A DNA stretch of 64,000 nt from CAVRXQ01 sp963725215 (GCA_963725215.1 CAVRXQ010000007.1:558001-622000), one strand, 5' to 3'; shown: positions 16,969 to 25,877, counted from the stretch's first letter. The notes: generated from the sequence alone by a model not told the origin. Made by a program: numbers and translations.

Positions 16969-18015
16969 ATGGTGGTCATCGGAATCGACGCGCACAAGCG
17001 CACGCACACCGCCGTCGCCGTCGACACCAACGGAGCAGAGCTCGCCCATGTCACTGTGGTGGCGACCTCGTTCGGTCATCTGGAGTTGTTGCGCTGGGCT
17101 GAAGAGCTCTCGACGAGTCGTCGCTTCGCCGTCGAGGACTGCCGGCACCTCACCAGACTGCTCGAAAAGGACATGCTCTCCGCCGGTGAGCAGCTCGTCC
17201 GGGTGCCGCCGAAAATGATGGCGAAACAGCGCCGTTCCGCCCGCACGCGGGGCAAGTCCGATCCGATCGACGCGCTCGCCGTCGCCCGCGCCGCGCTGAG
17301 AGAGCCCAATTTGCCTGTCGCCTCGCTTTCCGGTGATGAACGTCGGCTTGGCCTCCTGCTCGATCACCGCGAGGACCTCGTTGCCGAGCGCACGAGGATC
17401 ATCAACCGGGTGCGCTGGCACCTCCACGGCGTCGACCCGAACCTCGAGGCCACCGCTGGCAACCTCACCCATGTGAAGAACATCCTCGAGCTCGAAGCTC
17501 GACTTGAAGGCTGCCACGAAGTCGAGGCGGCGATCCTCGCCGAGTTGCTCCCCCGGCTCGTGGAGCTCGCCATGAGCGAACGCCGGCTCGCTGCCGAGAT
17601 CGCCGAGCGCGTCGCCCCACTCGCGCCTTCGCTGCTCGCAATGGTCGGTTGTGGAGCGCTGAGCGCGGCGAAGATCATCGCTGAGACCGCCGACGTCAGT
17701 CGCTTCAAGGATCGGAACGCCTTCGCCCTGCACAACGGAACAGCGCCTATCCCGGTGTGGTCGGGAAACCACGACCACCACCGTCTCAATCGCGGCGGGA
17801 ACCGCCAGTTGAACGCCGCGTTGCACCGCATCGCGGTGACTCAGCTCAGAGTCGGCGGACCCGCTAAGGAGGCGATGCATCAGCTGATTGCCTCGGGAAA
17901 GACCAAACGCGACGCGTTGCGCATCATTCGTCGTCGCCTATCCGACATCGTGTATCGAAGCCTCCTCGCCGACTGTCGCCAGCGATGCGTCACCGACATC
18001 GCGCAGGCGGCTTGA
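16969..18015 (+). CDS. IS110-family transposase (DEDD recombinase)
   Basis: A 348-residue IS110 transposase that appears intact. The RuvC-like N-terminal domain starts at ATG 16969 with VVIGIDAHKRTHT (first catalytic Asp7), then VEDCRHL (Glu) and KSDPIDALAVARAAL (the two aspartates). A central coiled region (RTRIINRVRWHLHG) links to the Tnp_20 domain with VGCGALSAAKIIAE. The catalytic serine is probably in PVWSGNHDHH, followed by LNRGGNRQLNAALH. These enzymes move DNA without DDE chemistry, guided by a structured RNA from the element's non-coding end. A ribosome site GAGAGGAG lies upstream near 16951-16958. The stop is within the right-hand direct repeat. Confidence 0.95.
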   Translation: MVVIGIDAHKRTHTAVAVDTNGAELAHVTVVATSFGHLELLRWAEELSTSRRFAVEDCRHLTRLLEKDMLSAGEQLVRVPPKMMAKQRRSARTRGKSDPIDALAVARAALREPNLPVASLSGDERRLGLLLDHREDLVAERTRIINRVRWHLHGVDPNLEATAGNLTHVKNILELEARLEGCHEVEAAILAELLPRLVELAMSERRLAAEIAERVAPLAPSLLAMVGCGALSAAKIIAETADVSRFKDRNAFALHNGTAPIPVWSGNHDHHRLNRGGNRQLNAALHRIAVTQLRVGGPAKEAMHQLIASGKTKRDALRIIRRRLSDIVYRSLLADCRQRCVTDIAQAA

Positions 18016-18029
18016 CATAGGAGCATCCG

Positions 18030-18821
18030 GTGCTCAACGGTCAGCATGTCGTCGTCGTCCTACCGGCACGCAACGCCGAGTCGACGTTGCGGCGCACCGT
18101 CGAGGAGCTCGACCGTGGCGTCGTCGACGACGTGATCTTGGTCGACGACGCGAGCTTGGACGGCACCACTTTGCTGGCCGAGCAACTGGGACTCCGGACC
18201 CACCGCCACCAAGAGGTGCGCGGTTACGGGGGCAACCAGAAATCCTGTTACCGCGCCGCGCTCGACCTCGGCGCAGACGTCGTCGTCATGGTCCACCCCG
18301 ACTACCAATACTCCCCCCGACTCGTGCCGGCGATCGCCGCGATGATCGCTTTCGGCGAGTACGACCTCGTTCTCGGATCGAGAATCCTCGCACAGCATTC
18401 GGTGAGAGAGGGAATGCCCCGCTATAAGTACGTGGCGAACCGTGCCTTGACGCTCGTCGAGAATGTTGTGCTGCACGAGAAGCTTTCGGAGTATCACACC
18501 GGCCTGCGGGCGTTCTCCCGCGAACTGCTGGCGGGGATCCCCTACGACCGCAACTCGGACGACTTCGTTTTCGACAATCAGATCATCGCCCAGGCGCTCA
18601 TCGCCGGTGCACGCGTCGGCGAGATCTCGTGTCCCACTCGCTACGACGCCGACTCGTCGTCGATCAACTTCGGCCGCAGCGTGCGCTACGGGCTTGGTGT
18701 GCTGCGGACGACGGCGCAATACCGGCTACAGCGGATGCATCTCCGCTCGTACGCGTACCTCGAAGTGAAACCCGACGCCCTCGACCACAGTTCGCGATCT
18801 CCCGGCGACGCCGCTAGCTGA
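18030..18821 (+). CDS. Glycosyltransferase family 2, polyprenyl-phosphate sugar synthase-like
   Basis: A 263-residue GT-A enzyme starting at GTG 18030, just after the IS110 right end (ATAGGAG at 18017-18023 serves as ribosome site). The nucleotide-sugar site is clear: VVVLPARNAESTLRRTVEEL, the DDASLDGT motif near residues 37-44 and MVHPDYQYSPRLV (the metal-binding DxD replaced by HPDYQY, as is common in this group). LVLGSRIL and GLRAFSREL follow. No C-terminal membrane helices are present, so it resembles soluble DPM1-like enzymes. It probably loads a sugar onto a lipid carrier. Its own promoter may have been displaced by the insertion, leaving transcription from the transposase side. Confidence 0.85.
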   Translation: MLNGQHVVVVLPARNAESTLRRTVEELDRGVVDDVILVDDASLDGTTLLAEQLGLRTHRHQEVRGYGGNQKSCYRAALDLGADVVVMVHPDYQYSPRLVPAIAAMIAFGEYDLVLGSRILAQHSVREGMPRYKYVANRALTLVENVVLHEKLSEYHTGLRAFSRELLAGIPYDRNSDDFVFDNQIIAQALIAGARVGEISCPTRYDADSSSINFGRSVRYGLGVLRTTAQYRLQRMHLRSYAYLEVKPDALDHSSRSPGDAAS

Positions 18822-18835
18822 ATAGAAGGTGATCT

Positions 18836-18857
18836 CGTAAACGTCGAGACGTTTACG
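18836..18857. terminator. Possible bidirectional terminator hairpin
   Basis: CGTAAACG at 18836-18843 and CGTTTACG at 18850-18857 form perfect 8-base arms around a 6-base loop. The hairpin sits in the 42-base gap between the convergent GT2 and diguanylate cyclase genes, the usual place for a shared terminator. There is no clear T-run, so the role is inferred from position. Confidence 0.5.
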
Positions 18858-18863
18858 GCGACT

Positions 18864-20180
18864 TCAGGTGTCGACCGTCTGCCCGTAGAGCGAGAACTCG
18901 CGAGCGCGTTTGTCCTCGTACATCGCCCGATCTGCTCGGTTCAAGAGGTCCTTTGGCGAGTCGCCGTTCTTGCCGACCGCCATGCCGAGACTCGCCGAGA
19001 GCGGCATCGCCCGCTGTTCTCCGACCGACATGATCGCCGAGATGATGCGGTTACCGAGCTCGACGAGTCTGTCGATCGCGACATGATGGACGATCGCGAC
19101 GAATTCGTCTCCGCCGATCCGTCCGACGACGTCCTCGGGACGCATCTGCGCGCGAAGCGACCGGCCGATGTGTATCAGCACCTCATCGCCGACGTCGTGC
19201 CCGTAGGTGTCGTTCACCGCTTTGAACCCGTCGAGGTCGATGAACAAGATCCCGAGGTGGCTCGCGTCGAGCGCGAGTCGCTGTTCCAACAGCTCGAGCA
19301 GGGCGCGTCGGTTCGGCAATTCGGTGAGCGAGTCGACGCGGGCGAGCTTGCGCAGCGCGGCTTCCGTCTGGTGGCGCTCGGAGACGTCGTGCAGCGTCGC
19401 GACGATCGCGTAGACGCGATGACGGCCGCGCGCTGAAAGATGCGCCTCGATGATCGGGGCGTCGTTGTCGTCGCCCGCAGGGTCGAGGTGGAAGGTGATC
19501 GTCGTCGAGCCGGGGGCGTCGAAACGGCGCTCGAACGCGTCGTGGACGTATGCACGTTCCGCGGGCCGAGCGAGCGCGGCGAGACCGCCCTCTTCGAGGA
19601 TCGGAAGGTGAGCGCCGCACAGTTCGCGCGCCGCCTCGTTCGAGTAGTAAGCGAGCCGGTGGGCGCCGAAAAGGACGATCGGGACGTTGACCGTGCTCGC
19701 GAGTGGCTCGAGCTCGAGCTCGTGTGGGAAGCGCGAGACGTCGGGTTCGCCGGCTTGAAGCGGCTCGGCCTCTTCGACCCGGATGACGAAGCCTCGGATG
19801 ACGGGATCGTCGGTCCGATTCACGATCAACATGTCGTACGTCCCCCACTCGCCGCTCGCTTGGCGGAGCCGCGTCGTCCACGTTCCCTCCCAGCCGGGCT
19901 CCGTGCCGAGCACGCTCACCGTGAATTCGAGGCATTGCGCGAGGTCGTCGGGATGGGAGAAGTCGAAGACCTTTGCCCCGATGAGCGTCGCGCCGAGGAT
20001 GCCTCCAGGAGGGCCGAGGGCGTCGATGATCGTCGCCTCCTTGTCGACGACAACGATCGACTGGGTGAGGTAGGGAGTGAGCTTTTCGAGCAGCCCGGGG
20101 GCGTGGGGCGCCCCGGCCTGTTCGCCGATTGCGTAGGCGCGCGCAAGGGGGTCCGCAATCACAACCTCGTCCCCGTTCAC
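18864..20180 (-). CDS. Diguanylate cyclase with PAS-type sensory region (GGDEF)
   Basis: A 438-residue signalling protein. Residues about 30-145 and 165-270 look like two PAS-like domains (the second contains VPIVLFGAHRLAYYSNEAAREL and ends in IVATLHDVSERHQTEAAL, the classic PAC-to-linker join). A GGDEF domain occupies residues about 280-430: DSLTELPNRRALL, FIDLDGFKAVNDTYGHDVGDEVL, and the active-site GRIGGDEF. A product-inhibition site RxxD (RPED) lies five residues before GGDEF. It should make cyclic di-GMP from two GTP in response to an unknown signal. No EAL domain and no membrane helices are seen, so it is probably cytoplasmic. Confidence 0.93.
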   Translation of the reverse strand: MNGDEVVIADPLARAYAIGEQAGAPHAPGLLEKLTPYLTQSIVVVDKEATIIDALGPPGGILGATLIGAKVFDFSHPDDLAQCLEFTVSVLGTEPGWEGTWTTRLRQASGEWGTYDMLIVNRTDDPVIRGFVIRVEEAEPLQAGEPDVSRFPHELELEPLASTVNVPIVLFGAHRLAYYSNEAARELCGAHLPILEEGGLAALARPAERAYVHDAFERRFDAPGSTTITFHLDPAGDDNDAPIIEAHLSARGRHRVYAIVATLHDVSERHQTEAALRKLARVDSLTELPNRRALLELLEQRLALDASHLGILFIDLDGFKAVNDTYGHDVGDEVLIHIGRSLRAQMRPEDVVGRIGGDEFVAIVHHVAIDRLVELGNRIISAIMSVGEQRAMPLSASLGMAVGKNGDSPKDLLNRADRAMYEDKRAREFSLYGQTVDT

Positions 20181-20325
20181 CTGGGCCTCCAGAGCGGCCC
20201 TGGATCGAAAGCTCGGGCCGTGTCTATCCGTACGTCACGAAGTGTGACAAATTCAACGGTTTAGGTCGTCCTAGCTGCTCAACGTCCATTTACGAAGCGT
20301 AATTGCCGCATTTCCCGCGGCGGAA

Positions 20326-21285
20326 TCAGGCGACCGCCTCGTCGATCGCGCCGAGGACGTCGGGCGTCAGTTTGTCCATCACGTCGAGCGCGCCGAGGTT
20401 GTCCTCGATCTGGGAGACGCGGCTCGCCCCGGTGATCACCGTCGAAACGTGCGGGTTCTTTGCGCACCAGGCGATGGCAAGCTGCGCAGGCGTGCACGAG
20501 AGATCGCCGGCGATCTTCACCAGACGTTCGATCTTTTGTTCCTCACCAGAATCGACGAGGCTCGGTCGCAGCCACTCATATCCAGCAAGGGTCGCTCGGG
20601 ACCCCTCGGGCGTGCCGTGGAGGTACTTCCCGGTGAGCAGGCCCGAAGCGAGGGGACTCCAGGTCGTCAGGCCGAGCCCGTAGTCGTCATATAGCCGGGC
20701 GTACTCCTCCTCGACCTTCTGTCGCTCCAAGATGTTGTATTGCGGCTGCTCCATCACCGGCTTGTGAAGGTGGTGGCGCTCGGCAATTTCGAACGCCGCG
20801 CGGATGTCGTCGGCTGGCCACTCGGAGGTGCCCCAATACAGTGCCTTGCCGGACGAGATGATCTCGGACATCGCGAAGACGGTCTCTTCGATTGGGGTTT
20901 CGGGATCCGCCCGGTGGCAGAACAAAAGGTCGACGAAGTCGAGACCAAGTCGATCAAGGGAGCCGTCGATCGCCTGCATCAGGTACTTGCGGTTCAAGGT
21001 GTTCTGCATGTTGACCTCGTCGAAGATCCCCCAAAAGAGCTTCGTCGAGATCAGGTAGGAGTGGCGAGGCCAGGCGAGCTTGGCGATCGCCTCGCCGAGA
21101 ATCCGCTCCGCCTCGCCGCCTGCATAGACCTCGGCCGAGTCGAAGAAGTTGATGCCACGTTCGCGAGCAAAAGAGAGCTGCTGTTCCGCGAGGGAATTGT
21201 CCACCTGGGGTCCGAAGGTGACCCAGGAGCCGAACGACAACACGCTCACTTTGAGCCCTGACCGTCCCAGCCTGCGGTACTCCAT
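20326..21285 (-). CDS. Aldo/keto reductase, voltage-gated K+ channel beta-subunit family
   Basis: A 319-residue NADPH-dependent oxidoreductase. The start MEYRRLGRSGLKVSVLSFGSW is canonical. The catalytic tetrad is present: Asp in FFDSAEVYAGGEAE (with Tyr), Lys in YLISTKLFW, and His in LLFCHRADPETP. The NADPH-binding end VITGASRVSQIEDNLGAL is also present. The AKR6/YghZ-like group reduces aldehydes, including methylglyoxal. It is monocistronic, read away from idi, with a 128-base divergent gap holding both promoters. Function beyond the family is not shown. Confidence 0.9.
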   Translation of the reverse strand: MEYRRLGRSGLKVSVLSFGSWVTFGPQVDNSLAEQQLSFARERGINFFDSAEVYAGGEAERILGEAIAKLAWPRHSYLISTKLFWGIFDEVNMQNTLNRKYLMQAIDGSLDRLGLDFVDLLFCHRADPETPIEETVFAMSEIISSGKALYWGTSEWPADDIRAAFEIAERHHLHKPVMEQPQYNILERQKVEEEYARLYDDYGLGLTTWSPLASGLLTGKYLHGTPEGSRATLAGYEWLRPSLVDSGEEQKIERLVKIAGDLSCTPAQLAIAWCAKNPHVSTVITGASRVSQIEDNLGALDVMDKLTPDVLGAIDEAVA

Positions 21286-21413
21286 CTGCCGCTCCCGTCT
21301 CGAAGGCGCCGCGTGGCACGGCGGCGCAAAGGTGCATTGGGGATTCCGACGTCCGTCATACCATCGGCGTGACGCGTTTCCGATCGCGGATCGGGAATAT
21401 CACGCGAATCCGT

Positions 21414-21420
21414 GAGGAGG
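21414..21420 (+). promoter_or_regulatory. Strong Shine-Dalgarno site pointing to an ATT start for idi
   Basis: GAGGAGG at 21414-21420 is the best ribosome site in this gap. It stands 7 bases before an ATT codon at 21428 and 55 bases before the first GTG (21476) in the same frame. No ATG, GTG or TTG exists at the expected distance in the idi frame. Confidence 0.6.
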
Positions 21421-21427
21421 TCCGGCC

Positions 21428-21987
21428 ATTACTGACCCGGTCGGCGACCGAGAGTCGGACGCGCGCGACACAGTCGTGCTCGTCCAAGACGACGGCACCG
21501 TAGTTGGCGAGGCGTCGAAGCTCGCCGCGCACGAGGCGCCCGGCCATCTCCATCTCGCGTTCTCGGTCGTTTTGTACCGAGCGGATGGAAAGACCCTGCT
21601 ACAGCGCCGCGCGCTCTCGAAATACCACTTTCCCGGAGTGTGGGCGAACGCGTGCTGCAGCCACCCGGGCCCCGGGGATGACCTCGTCGCATCGGCACAA
21701 GCGCGCGTTCGCGAAGAGCTCGGGATCGAATGCTCGCTCGTTGACGTTGGTTCGCTGATCTATCGCGCCAGGTGCGCGAACTCTGGCCTCGTGGAATACG
21801 AGCTCGACCACGTGCTCGTCGGGATGGTCGACTCGGAACCGATCCCAGAACCTGCCGAAGTCGCAGAAGTCGCTTGGGCAGATCCAGAGACCGTCCTGTC
21901 GGAACCCCCCAAGACTCCGCGCCCTGGCTCGTTCGGGTGATCGAGCTGGCGGAGCGTCACCGAACCGTCCGAGCGACGCCTTCCTGA
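21428..21987 (+). CDS. idi: Isopentenyl-diphosphate delta-isomerase type 1 (frameshifted at the 3' end)
   Basis: A Nudix-fold isomerase interconverting isopentenyl and dimethylallyl diphosphate for isoprenoid synthesis. Family motifs: HLAFSVVLYRADGKTLLQRRAL, KYHFPGVWANACCSHPGPGD (catalytic Cys and metal-binding His) and REELGIEC. The ribosome site supports ATT 21428 (reading TDPVGDRE...), which gives the usual N-terminal length; the conventional choice is GTG 21476. The frame stops early at 21940 with an atypical tail. One base added to the C6 run at 21905-21910 restores the expected C-terminus (PQDSAPWLVRVIELAERHR) ending at 21987. So there is a one-base deletion in a homopolymer, probably a sequence error since this step is usually essential. 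Confidence 0.85.
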
Positions 21988-22017
21988 CCGTGCGGCGAAG
22001 AATCGACGCGCGCGGAG

Positions 22018-22971
22018 TTATTCCGACTGATGGGTGACGAGGACGATCTTTCCGAATTTGCCGCCCTCGGCGAAGTGCCGGTAGGCGGCGTCTGCGTCGG
22101 ACAGCGCAAAAGTCGAGTCGACCGGCACGCGTACTTTGCCGGACTCGATTAGGGGGAGGACGTCGCGCGCGACGCCTTCGATGACGGATTGTTTCTCCGC
22201 GATCGAGCGGGGACGGAGCATCGATCCCATGAGACGAGCCCTGCGGTTCATCAATACGAAGAGGTCGATCTCGGTGCGCGAACCACCGCCGACGCCGATC
22301 ACCGCCACCCGACCCCCGGTCGCGAGCGCTTCGAGGTCCTCACCGACGTTCGGCGCCCCGACGAGTTCGACGACGACGTCGAAGGGACCACGGCGGAATC
22401 CTTGGTCGGGCGAGACTGCCTCGGCACCGAGTGCCGCGACCTCGTCGCGGCGCGCCTCGTCGCGGACGGTCGCGACGACGACTTCGGCGCCGAGTGCGAG
22501 CGCGAGCTGGATGGCGGCTACCCCGACGCCTCCCGCGGCTCCGCTCACGAGTACCCGCTCGCCCTTTTGCAACTCGCACTGATTCACGAGCGCATCGTGA
22601 GCGGTGCAGAAAATCTCAGGGAATCCGCCCGCTTCGGCCCACGACATCTGCTCGGGAACCTTCAGCGCGGCGCGCTCGTCTACCAGCGCGAGCTCCGCTT
22701 GTGCCGCCCCGGCGACGAGCCCCATCACCCTGTCGCCCGGTGAGAACCACTCGACCGCGGGACCGGTCGCGATTACCTCCCCCGCGACGTCCATTCCAGG
22801 AATGTCCGGATCGACGCCGTTCGGGGGTGGGTAGCGGCCAGCGACCTGCAGCAGATCGGCCCTATTGAGGCCGGCAGCTTCGACCCGAACGAGGAGGTCG
22901 TGGTCAGCGGGCTCCGGATCAGCACGGTCGCAAACGGTCACTTGGTGACCGGCGATTACGACCGCGCGCAT
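22018..22971 (-). CDS. NAD(P)H:quinone oxidoreductase, zinc-free MDR family (Qor/PIG3-like)
   Basis: A 317-residue medium-chain reductase. The N-terminal catalytic domain has the zeta-crystallin/PIG3 pattern: AAGLNRADLLQVAGRYPPP near residues 33-51, IPGMDVAGEV and FSPGDRVMGLVAGAAQAE. The cysteine and histidine ligands of zinc-dependent relatives are absent. The Rossmann fold starts at GERVLVSGAAGGVGVAAIQLA near residues 136-156 (AxxGxGxxA type). It probably reduces quinones or enones with NADPH. It converges with idi. No operon partner is evident: its start at 22971 lies 46 bases from the end of the NlpC/P60 gene on the same strand, so co-transcription is possible. Confidence 0.88.
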   Translation of the reverse strand: MRAVVIAGHQVTVCDRADPEPADHDLLVRVEAAGLNRADLLQVAGRYPPPNGVDPDIPGMDVAGEVIATGPAVEWFSPGDRVMGLVAGAAQAELALVDERAALKVPEQMSWAEAGGFPEIFCTAHDALVNQCELQKGERVLVSGAAGGVGVAAIQLALALGAEVVVATVRDEARRDEVAALGAEAVSPDQGFRRGPFDVVVELVGAPNVGEDLEALATGGRVAVIGVGGGSRTEIDLFVLMNRRARLMGSMLRPRSIAEKQSVIEGVARDVLPLIESGKVRVPVDSTFALSDADAAYRHFAEGGKFGKIVLVTHQSE

Positions 22972-23017
22972 TGCCAGGCATCGTAGGACGCGACTTCGCC
23001 GTGACGAAAGGGCGGGA

Positions 23018-24238
23018 TCACGGACGACCAGCCCCGTACGCCCCGGGCCATACGGGCGTGATCGATACGTCCGTGCCGTAGTCCATGGCCTGGACCGCCT
23101 CGCCGTGTCCGATGTACATGATCACGTGATAGATGTATCCGCCCGAGGCGTAGAAGATGAGGTCTCCTGGCTGGAGATCTGAGAAAGAGATGTGCGCGAT
23201 GTCGGCGTACTGATCCGCAGCGGAGTGCGGGAGACCGACGCCCGCTTGCGCCCAGGACCACATCGTCAGGCCTGAGCAGTCGAATCCCACCCCAGGCGTC
23301 GCACCCCCCCACGAATACGGCGTTCCGAGCTGGCTCTCGGCGGCCTTTACCGCGGCGAGTCCGGCTGCGTCGCCAGTGTCGGAGACAGTTTGCACGGGAG
23401 GCGACGGGGTCACCGCCGGGGCCGACGCCCTCGCTTGTTGGATGACGTTCGCCGCGTTGGCGCGGGCGGCTGCCTGGATCGCGGCCCTGCGTTGTTGTTC
23501 GGCGACGAGGGTGGCCTCTTCCCCCTTCACCGATGCGAGCGTCGCCGCGAGGTTCGACTCGAGCGTGGAGGCAGATCTCGTCTCGTTCGAGATCGCGTTC
23601 AGCGCCAACTGTGATTCGGCGCGAGCTCGGGACAGTTGCTGCGTACGGACAGCGAGCGAATGCGCGGCGGTCCGGTAGTTCGTGATTGTTGTCCTGAAAG
23701 ACCCCGCGGCGGACTGGAGATACGCCTGCTGCGCGGGAAGTGTCGAGGACTTCGACGAGAGCACGGCCGACACGCCGGAAGAGTTGCCGTCGTAAACGTA
23801 TGCGTCAATCGCTTGGGTGACGAGGTCTTTGCGATCCACAGCTACCGCGAGTTGCGCCTTGTTCTGTGCAGCGACGTCTTTCGTGATATCGGACTTGATG
23901 AGCAGAAGGTGAGTCTTTTGCTGGTCGTACTGTTCGGAGAGCACCTGAAGCTTCGTCTGCAAGGTCGAAATCCGCTCCGCGATCCTCTCCGCTTTCGCTT
24001 GGAGGTTCGACACCGAGTTCGACGCACCAGCTGGTGTCGTAGCCACAAGGAGCGCTGCGACGCTCACGAATAAGCATGAGGCGCCAACGATGGGCCATCG
24101 GAACCGATGGTGGCGCTGCGTTCGATCCTCGTCGGAGCGTTCCTGAGTCGTCGCCCCGGGCGCGACAAATTGAGTGTCCCGACGCACAATGCTCGGCGAC
24201 CGTAGTTGGAAGGCTTGTTTGACGCAAGCGTTTCCCAT
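23018..24238 (-). CDS. Secreted NlpC/P60 peptidoglycan endopeptidase with coiled-coil N-domain
   Basis: About 406 residues from ATG 24238; GTG 24187 is an alternative, and neither has a clear ribosome site. A basic N-terminus leads into a signal/TM segment (WPIVGASCLFVSVAALLVATTPAGA) about 45-50 residues in. A long coiled-coil region of about 200 residues follows, rich in Ala, Gln, Glu and Lys (PcsB/RipA-like). The C-terminal domain of about 115 residues is NlpC/P60: FDCSGLTMWSW with catalytic Cys, YHVIMYIGHGE with catalytic His, and DLQPGDLIFY. RipA-type enzymes cut peptide cross-links during division, with the coiled coil controlling activity. The gene is divergent from fumC. Confidence 0.88.
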   Translation of the reverse strand: MGNACVKQAFQLRSPSIVRRDTQFVAPGATTQERSDEDRTQRHHRFRWPIVGASCLFVSVAALLVATTPAGASNSVSNLQAKAERIAERISTLQTKLQVLSEQYDQQKTHLLLIKSDITKDVAAQNKAQLAVAVDRKDLVTQAIDAYVYDGNSSGVSAVLSSKSSTLPAQQAYLQSAAGSFRTTITNYRTAAHSLAVRTQQLSRARAESQLALNAISNETRSASTLESNLAATLASVKGEEATLVAEQQRRAAIQAAARANAANVIQQARASAPAVTPSPPVQTVSDTGDAAGLAAVKAAESQLGTPYSWGGATPGVGFDCSGLTMWSWAQAGVGLPHSAADQYADIAHISFSDLQPGDLIFYASGGYIYHVIMYIGHGEAVQAMDYGTDVSITPVWPGAYGAGRP

Positions 24239-24338
24239 TTCGAATGCGTGACGATGCCCGCCCGCTACGTTCAGTGGCAGGAAGCGAGCCATAAAGGCGA
24301 CCTGAGCTGCTGGGTTGAATGATCGGGAGGCAGAAGAA

Positions 24339-25745
24339 ATGGCCGCGGTGGATTCGGACAAAGAAGGTTCATTTCGCGTAGAACACGATTCGATGGGTGA
24401 AGTGAAGGTTCCGGCTGCGGCGAAATGGGGCGCGCAGACCCAACGCGCGGTGGAGAACTTCCCGATCTCTGGGCAACGGGTCGAGCGGGCGATCATCCAA
24501 GCGCTCGCGTTGATCAAGCGCACGTGTGCTCAGGTAAATGGCGAGCTCGGCGTCATCGACGAAGGAGTCGCAGACGCGGTCGCTTCCGCCGCCGACGAAA
24601 TCGCGAACGGCGCGCACTTGAACGAATTCCCGATCGACGTCTTCCAAACAGGCTCCGGCACGTCAACAAACATGAATGTGAACGAGGTCGTCGCGCATCT
24701 CGCGACGGAGCGACTCGGTCGCGCGGTGAGTCCGAACGACGAAGTCAACGCGTCGCAGTCGTCGAATGACACGTTCCCGAGCGCGATCCACCTCGCAACC
24801 GCGATCGAGATCGAGCGCGACCTCATCCCCGCGCTCGAGTCGCTCGTGGCGGCGCTGCGAGAAAAGGCTCACGAGTTCGCCGTGGTCGTGAAGTCCGGCC
24901 GGACCCATCTGATGGACGCGACCCCGGTCACACTCGGACAGGAGTTCGGAGGGTACGCATCAGCACTCGAACACGGCGTCGCGCGATTGAACAGTGCGCT
25001 GCCGCGTGTGAGCGAACTCCCACTCGGCGGGACCGCGGTGGGCACCGGTCTCAACGCAAAACTTGGTTTTGCTTCCGAAGTCATCGAACGACTTCGGGTC
25101 GCGACTGGGCTCCCGCTCACCGAAGCAAGCGACCACTTCGAGGCGCAAGGAGCGCGCGACGGCCTCGTCGAAGCTTCCGGCGTGCTGCGGGTGATTGCGG
25201 TCTCGTTGTACAAAATCGCGAACGACCTCCGATGGATGTCTTCGGGGCCGCGATGCGGCCTCGCGGAGATCCACCTTCCTGACCTCCAGCCCGGGTCTTC
25301 GATCATGCCGGGCAAGGTGAATCCCGTCGTCCCAGAAGCCGTCTGCCAGGTCGTAGCGCAGGTGATCGGCAACGACGCGGCGGTGGCGTTCTGCGGGGCG
25401 GCGGGGAACTTCGAACTCAACATCATGCTGCCCGTGATGGGTCGCAACGTGCTCGAATCGATCCGGATTCTCGCCGCGGCGAGTCGTGTCTTCAAGGACA
25501 AGTGCGTCGTCGGCATCGAGGCCGATGTCGAACGGTGCCGCACGTACGCACTGTCTTCGCCGTCGATCGCGACTGCGCTCAACCCGTACATCGGATACGA
25601 GGCTGCGGCGAAGGTAGTGAAGACCTCGCTCGCGGAGAAGAAGGACCTCCGCACCGTCGTGCTCGAGATGGGATTGATGTCGGAAGACGAGGTCGACCGC
25701 GCTCTTGACGTTCTCGCCATGACGCGTGGCGGGATTGTCAAATAA
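24339..25745 (+). CDS. fumC: Class II fumarate hydratase
   Basis: A 468-residue TCA-cycle enzyme converting fumarate to malate. ATG 24339 has GGGAGG 8 bases upstream and was preferred to TTG 24315. Superfamily motifs: GSGTSTNMNVNEV near residues 101-113, SSNDTFPSA near 140, SGRTHLMDATPVTLGQE with the catalytic His, and the signature GSSIMPGKVNPVVPE near residues 319-333, whose serine is the general base loop residue. The C-terminal AAKVVKTSLAEKKDLR matches FumC. It is the last typical housekeeping gene before the glycan island, converging with its first gene. Confidence 0.96.
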   Translation: MAAVDSDKEGSFRVEHDSMGEVKVPAAAKWGAQTQRAVENFPISGQRVERAIIQALALIKRTCAQVNGELGVIDEGVADAVASAADEIANGAHLNEFPIDVFQTGSGTSTNMNVNEVVAHLATERLGRAVSPNDEVNASQSSNDTFPSAIHLATAIEIERDLIPALESLVAALREKAHEFAVVVKSGRTHLMDATPVTLGQEFGGYASALEHGVARLNSALPRVSELPLGGTAVGTGLNAKLGFASEVIERLRVATGLPLTEASDHFEAQGARDGLVEASGVLRVIAVSLYKIANDLRWMSSGPRCGLAEIHLPDLQPGSSIMPGKVNPVVPEAVCQVVAQVIGNDAAVAFCGAAGNFELNIMLPVMGRNVLESIRILAAASRVFKDKCVVGIEADVERCRTYALSSPSIATALNPYIGYEAAAKVVKTSLAEKKDLRTVVLEMGLMSEDEVDRALDVLAMTRGGIVK

Positions 25746-25877
25746 ATCGTGAGATCGGCGCTAGGCGAGGCGCCTTGCAAGCCAGACGGAGTCGGCGAGA
25801 AATAGACAAGTAGTTGGGTCGCCTTCTGTGCCGCCGGCGACTGCTTACGAGACGACTCTGTCGTGATTCCTGGCGAT

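Larger units (their letters stand above)
16884..18024 (+). mobile_element. IS110-family insertion sequence
   Basis: A single-transposase element inserted between two divergent glycan-type genes. It is bounded by an imperfect direct repeat: GGCTTGATAGGAGC at 16878-16891 and GGCTTGACATAGGAGC at 18009-18024, sharing an exact ATAGGAGC (16884-16891 and 18017-18024). IS110 elements lack terminal inverted repeats and carry short non-coding ends. Here about 80 bases precede the transposase, including a perfect 12-base palindrome at 16904-16915 (CCTCAATTGAGG). The boundaries are a proposal; the element could extend further on the left. Confidence 0.6.

Noticed and set aside
20305..20321. Terminator hairpin GCCGC/GCGGC after the aldo/keto reductase
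   Set aside because: Only 5-base arms with a 7-base loop and no T-run in GC-rich DNA; too weak to support.
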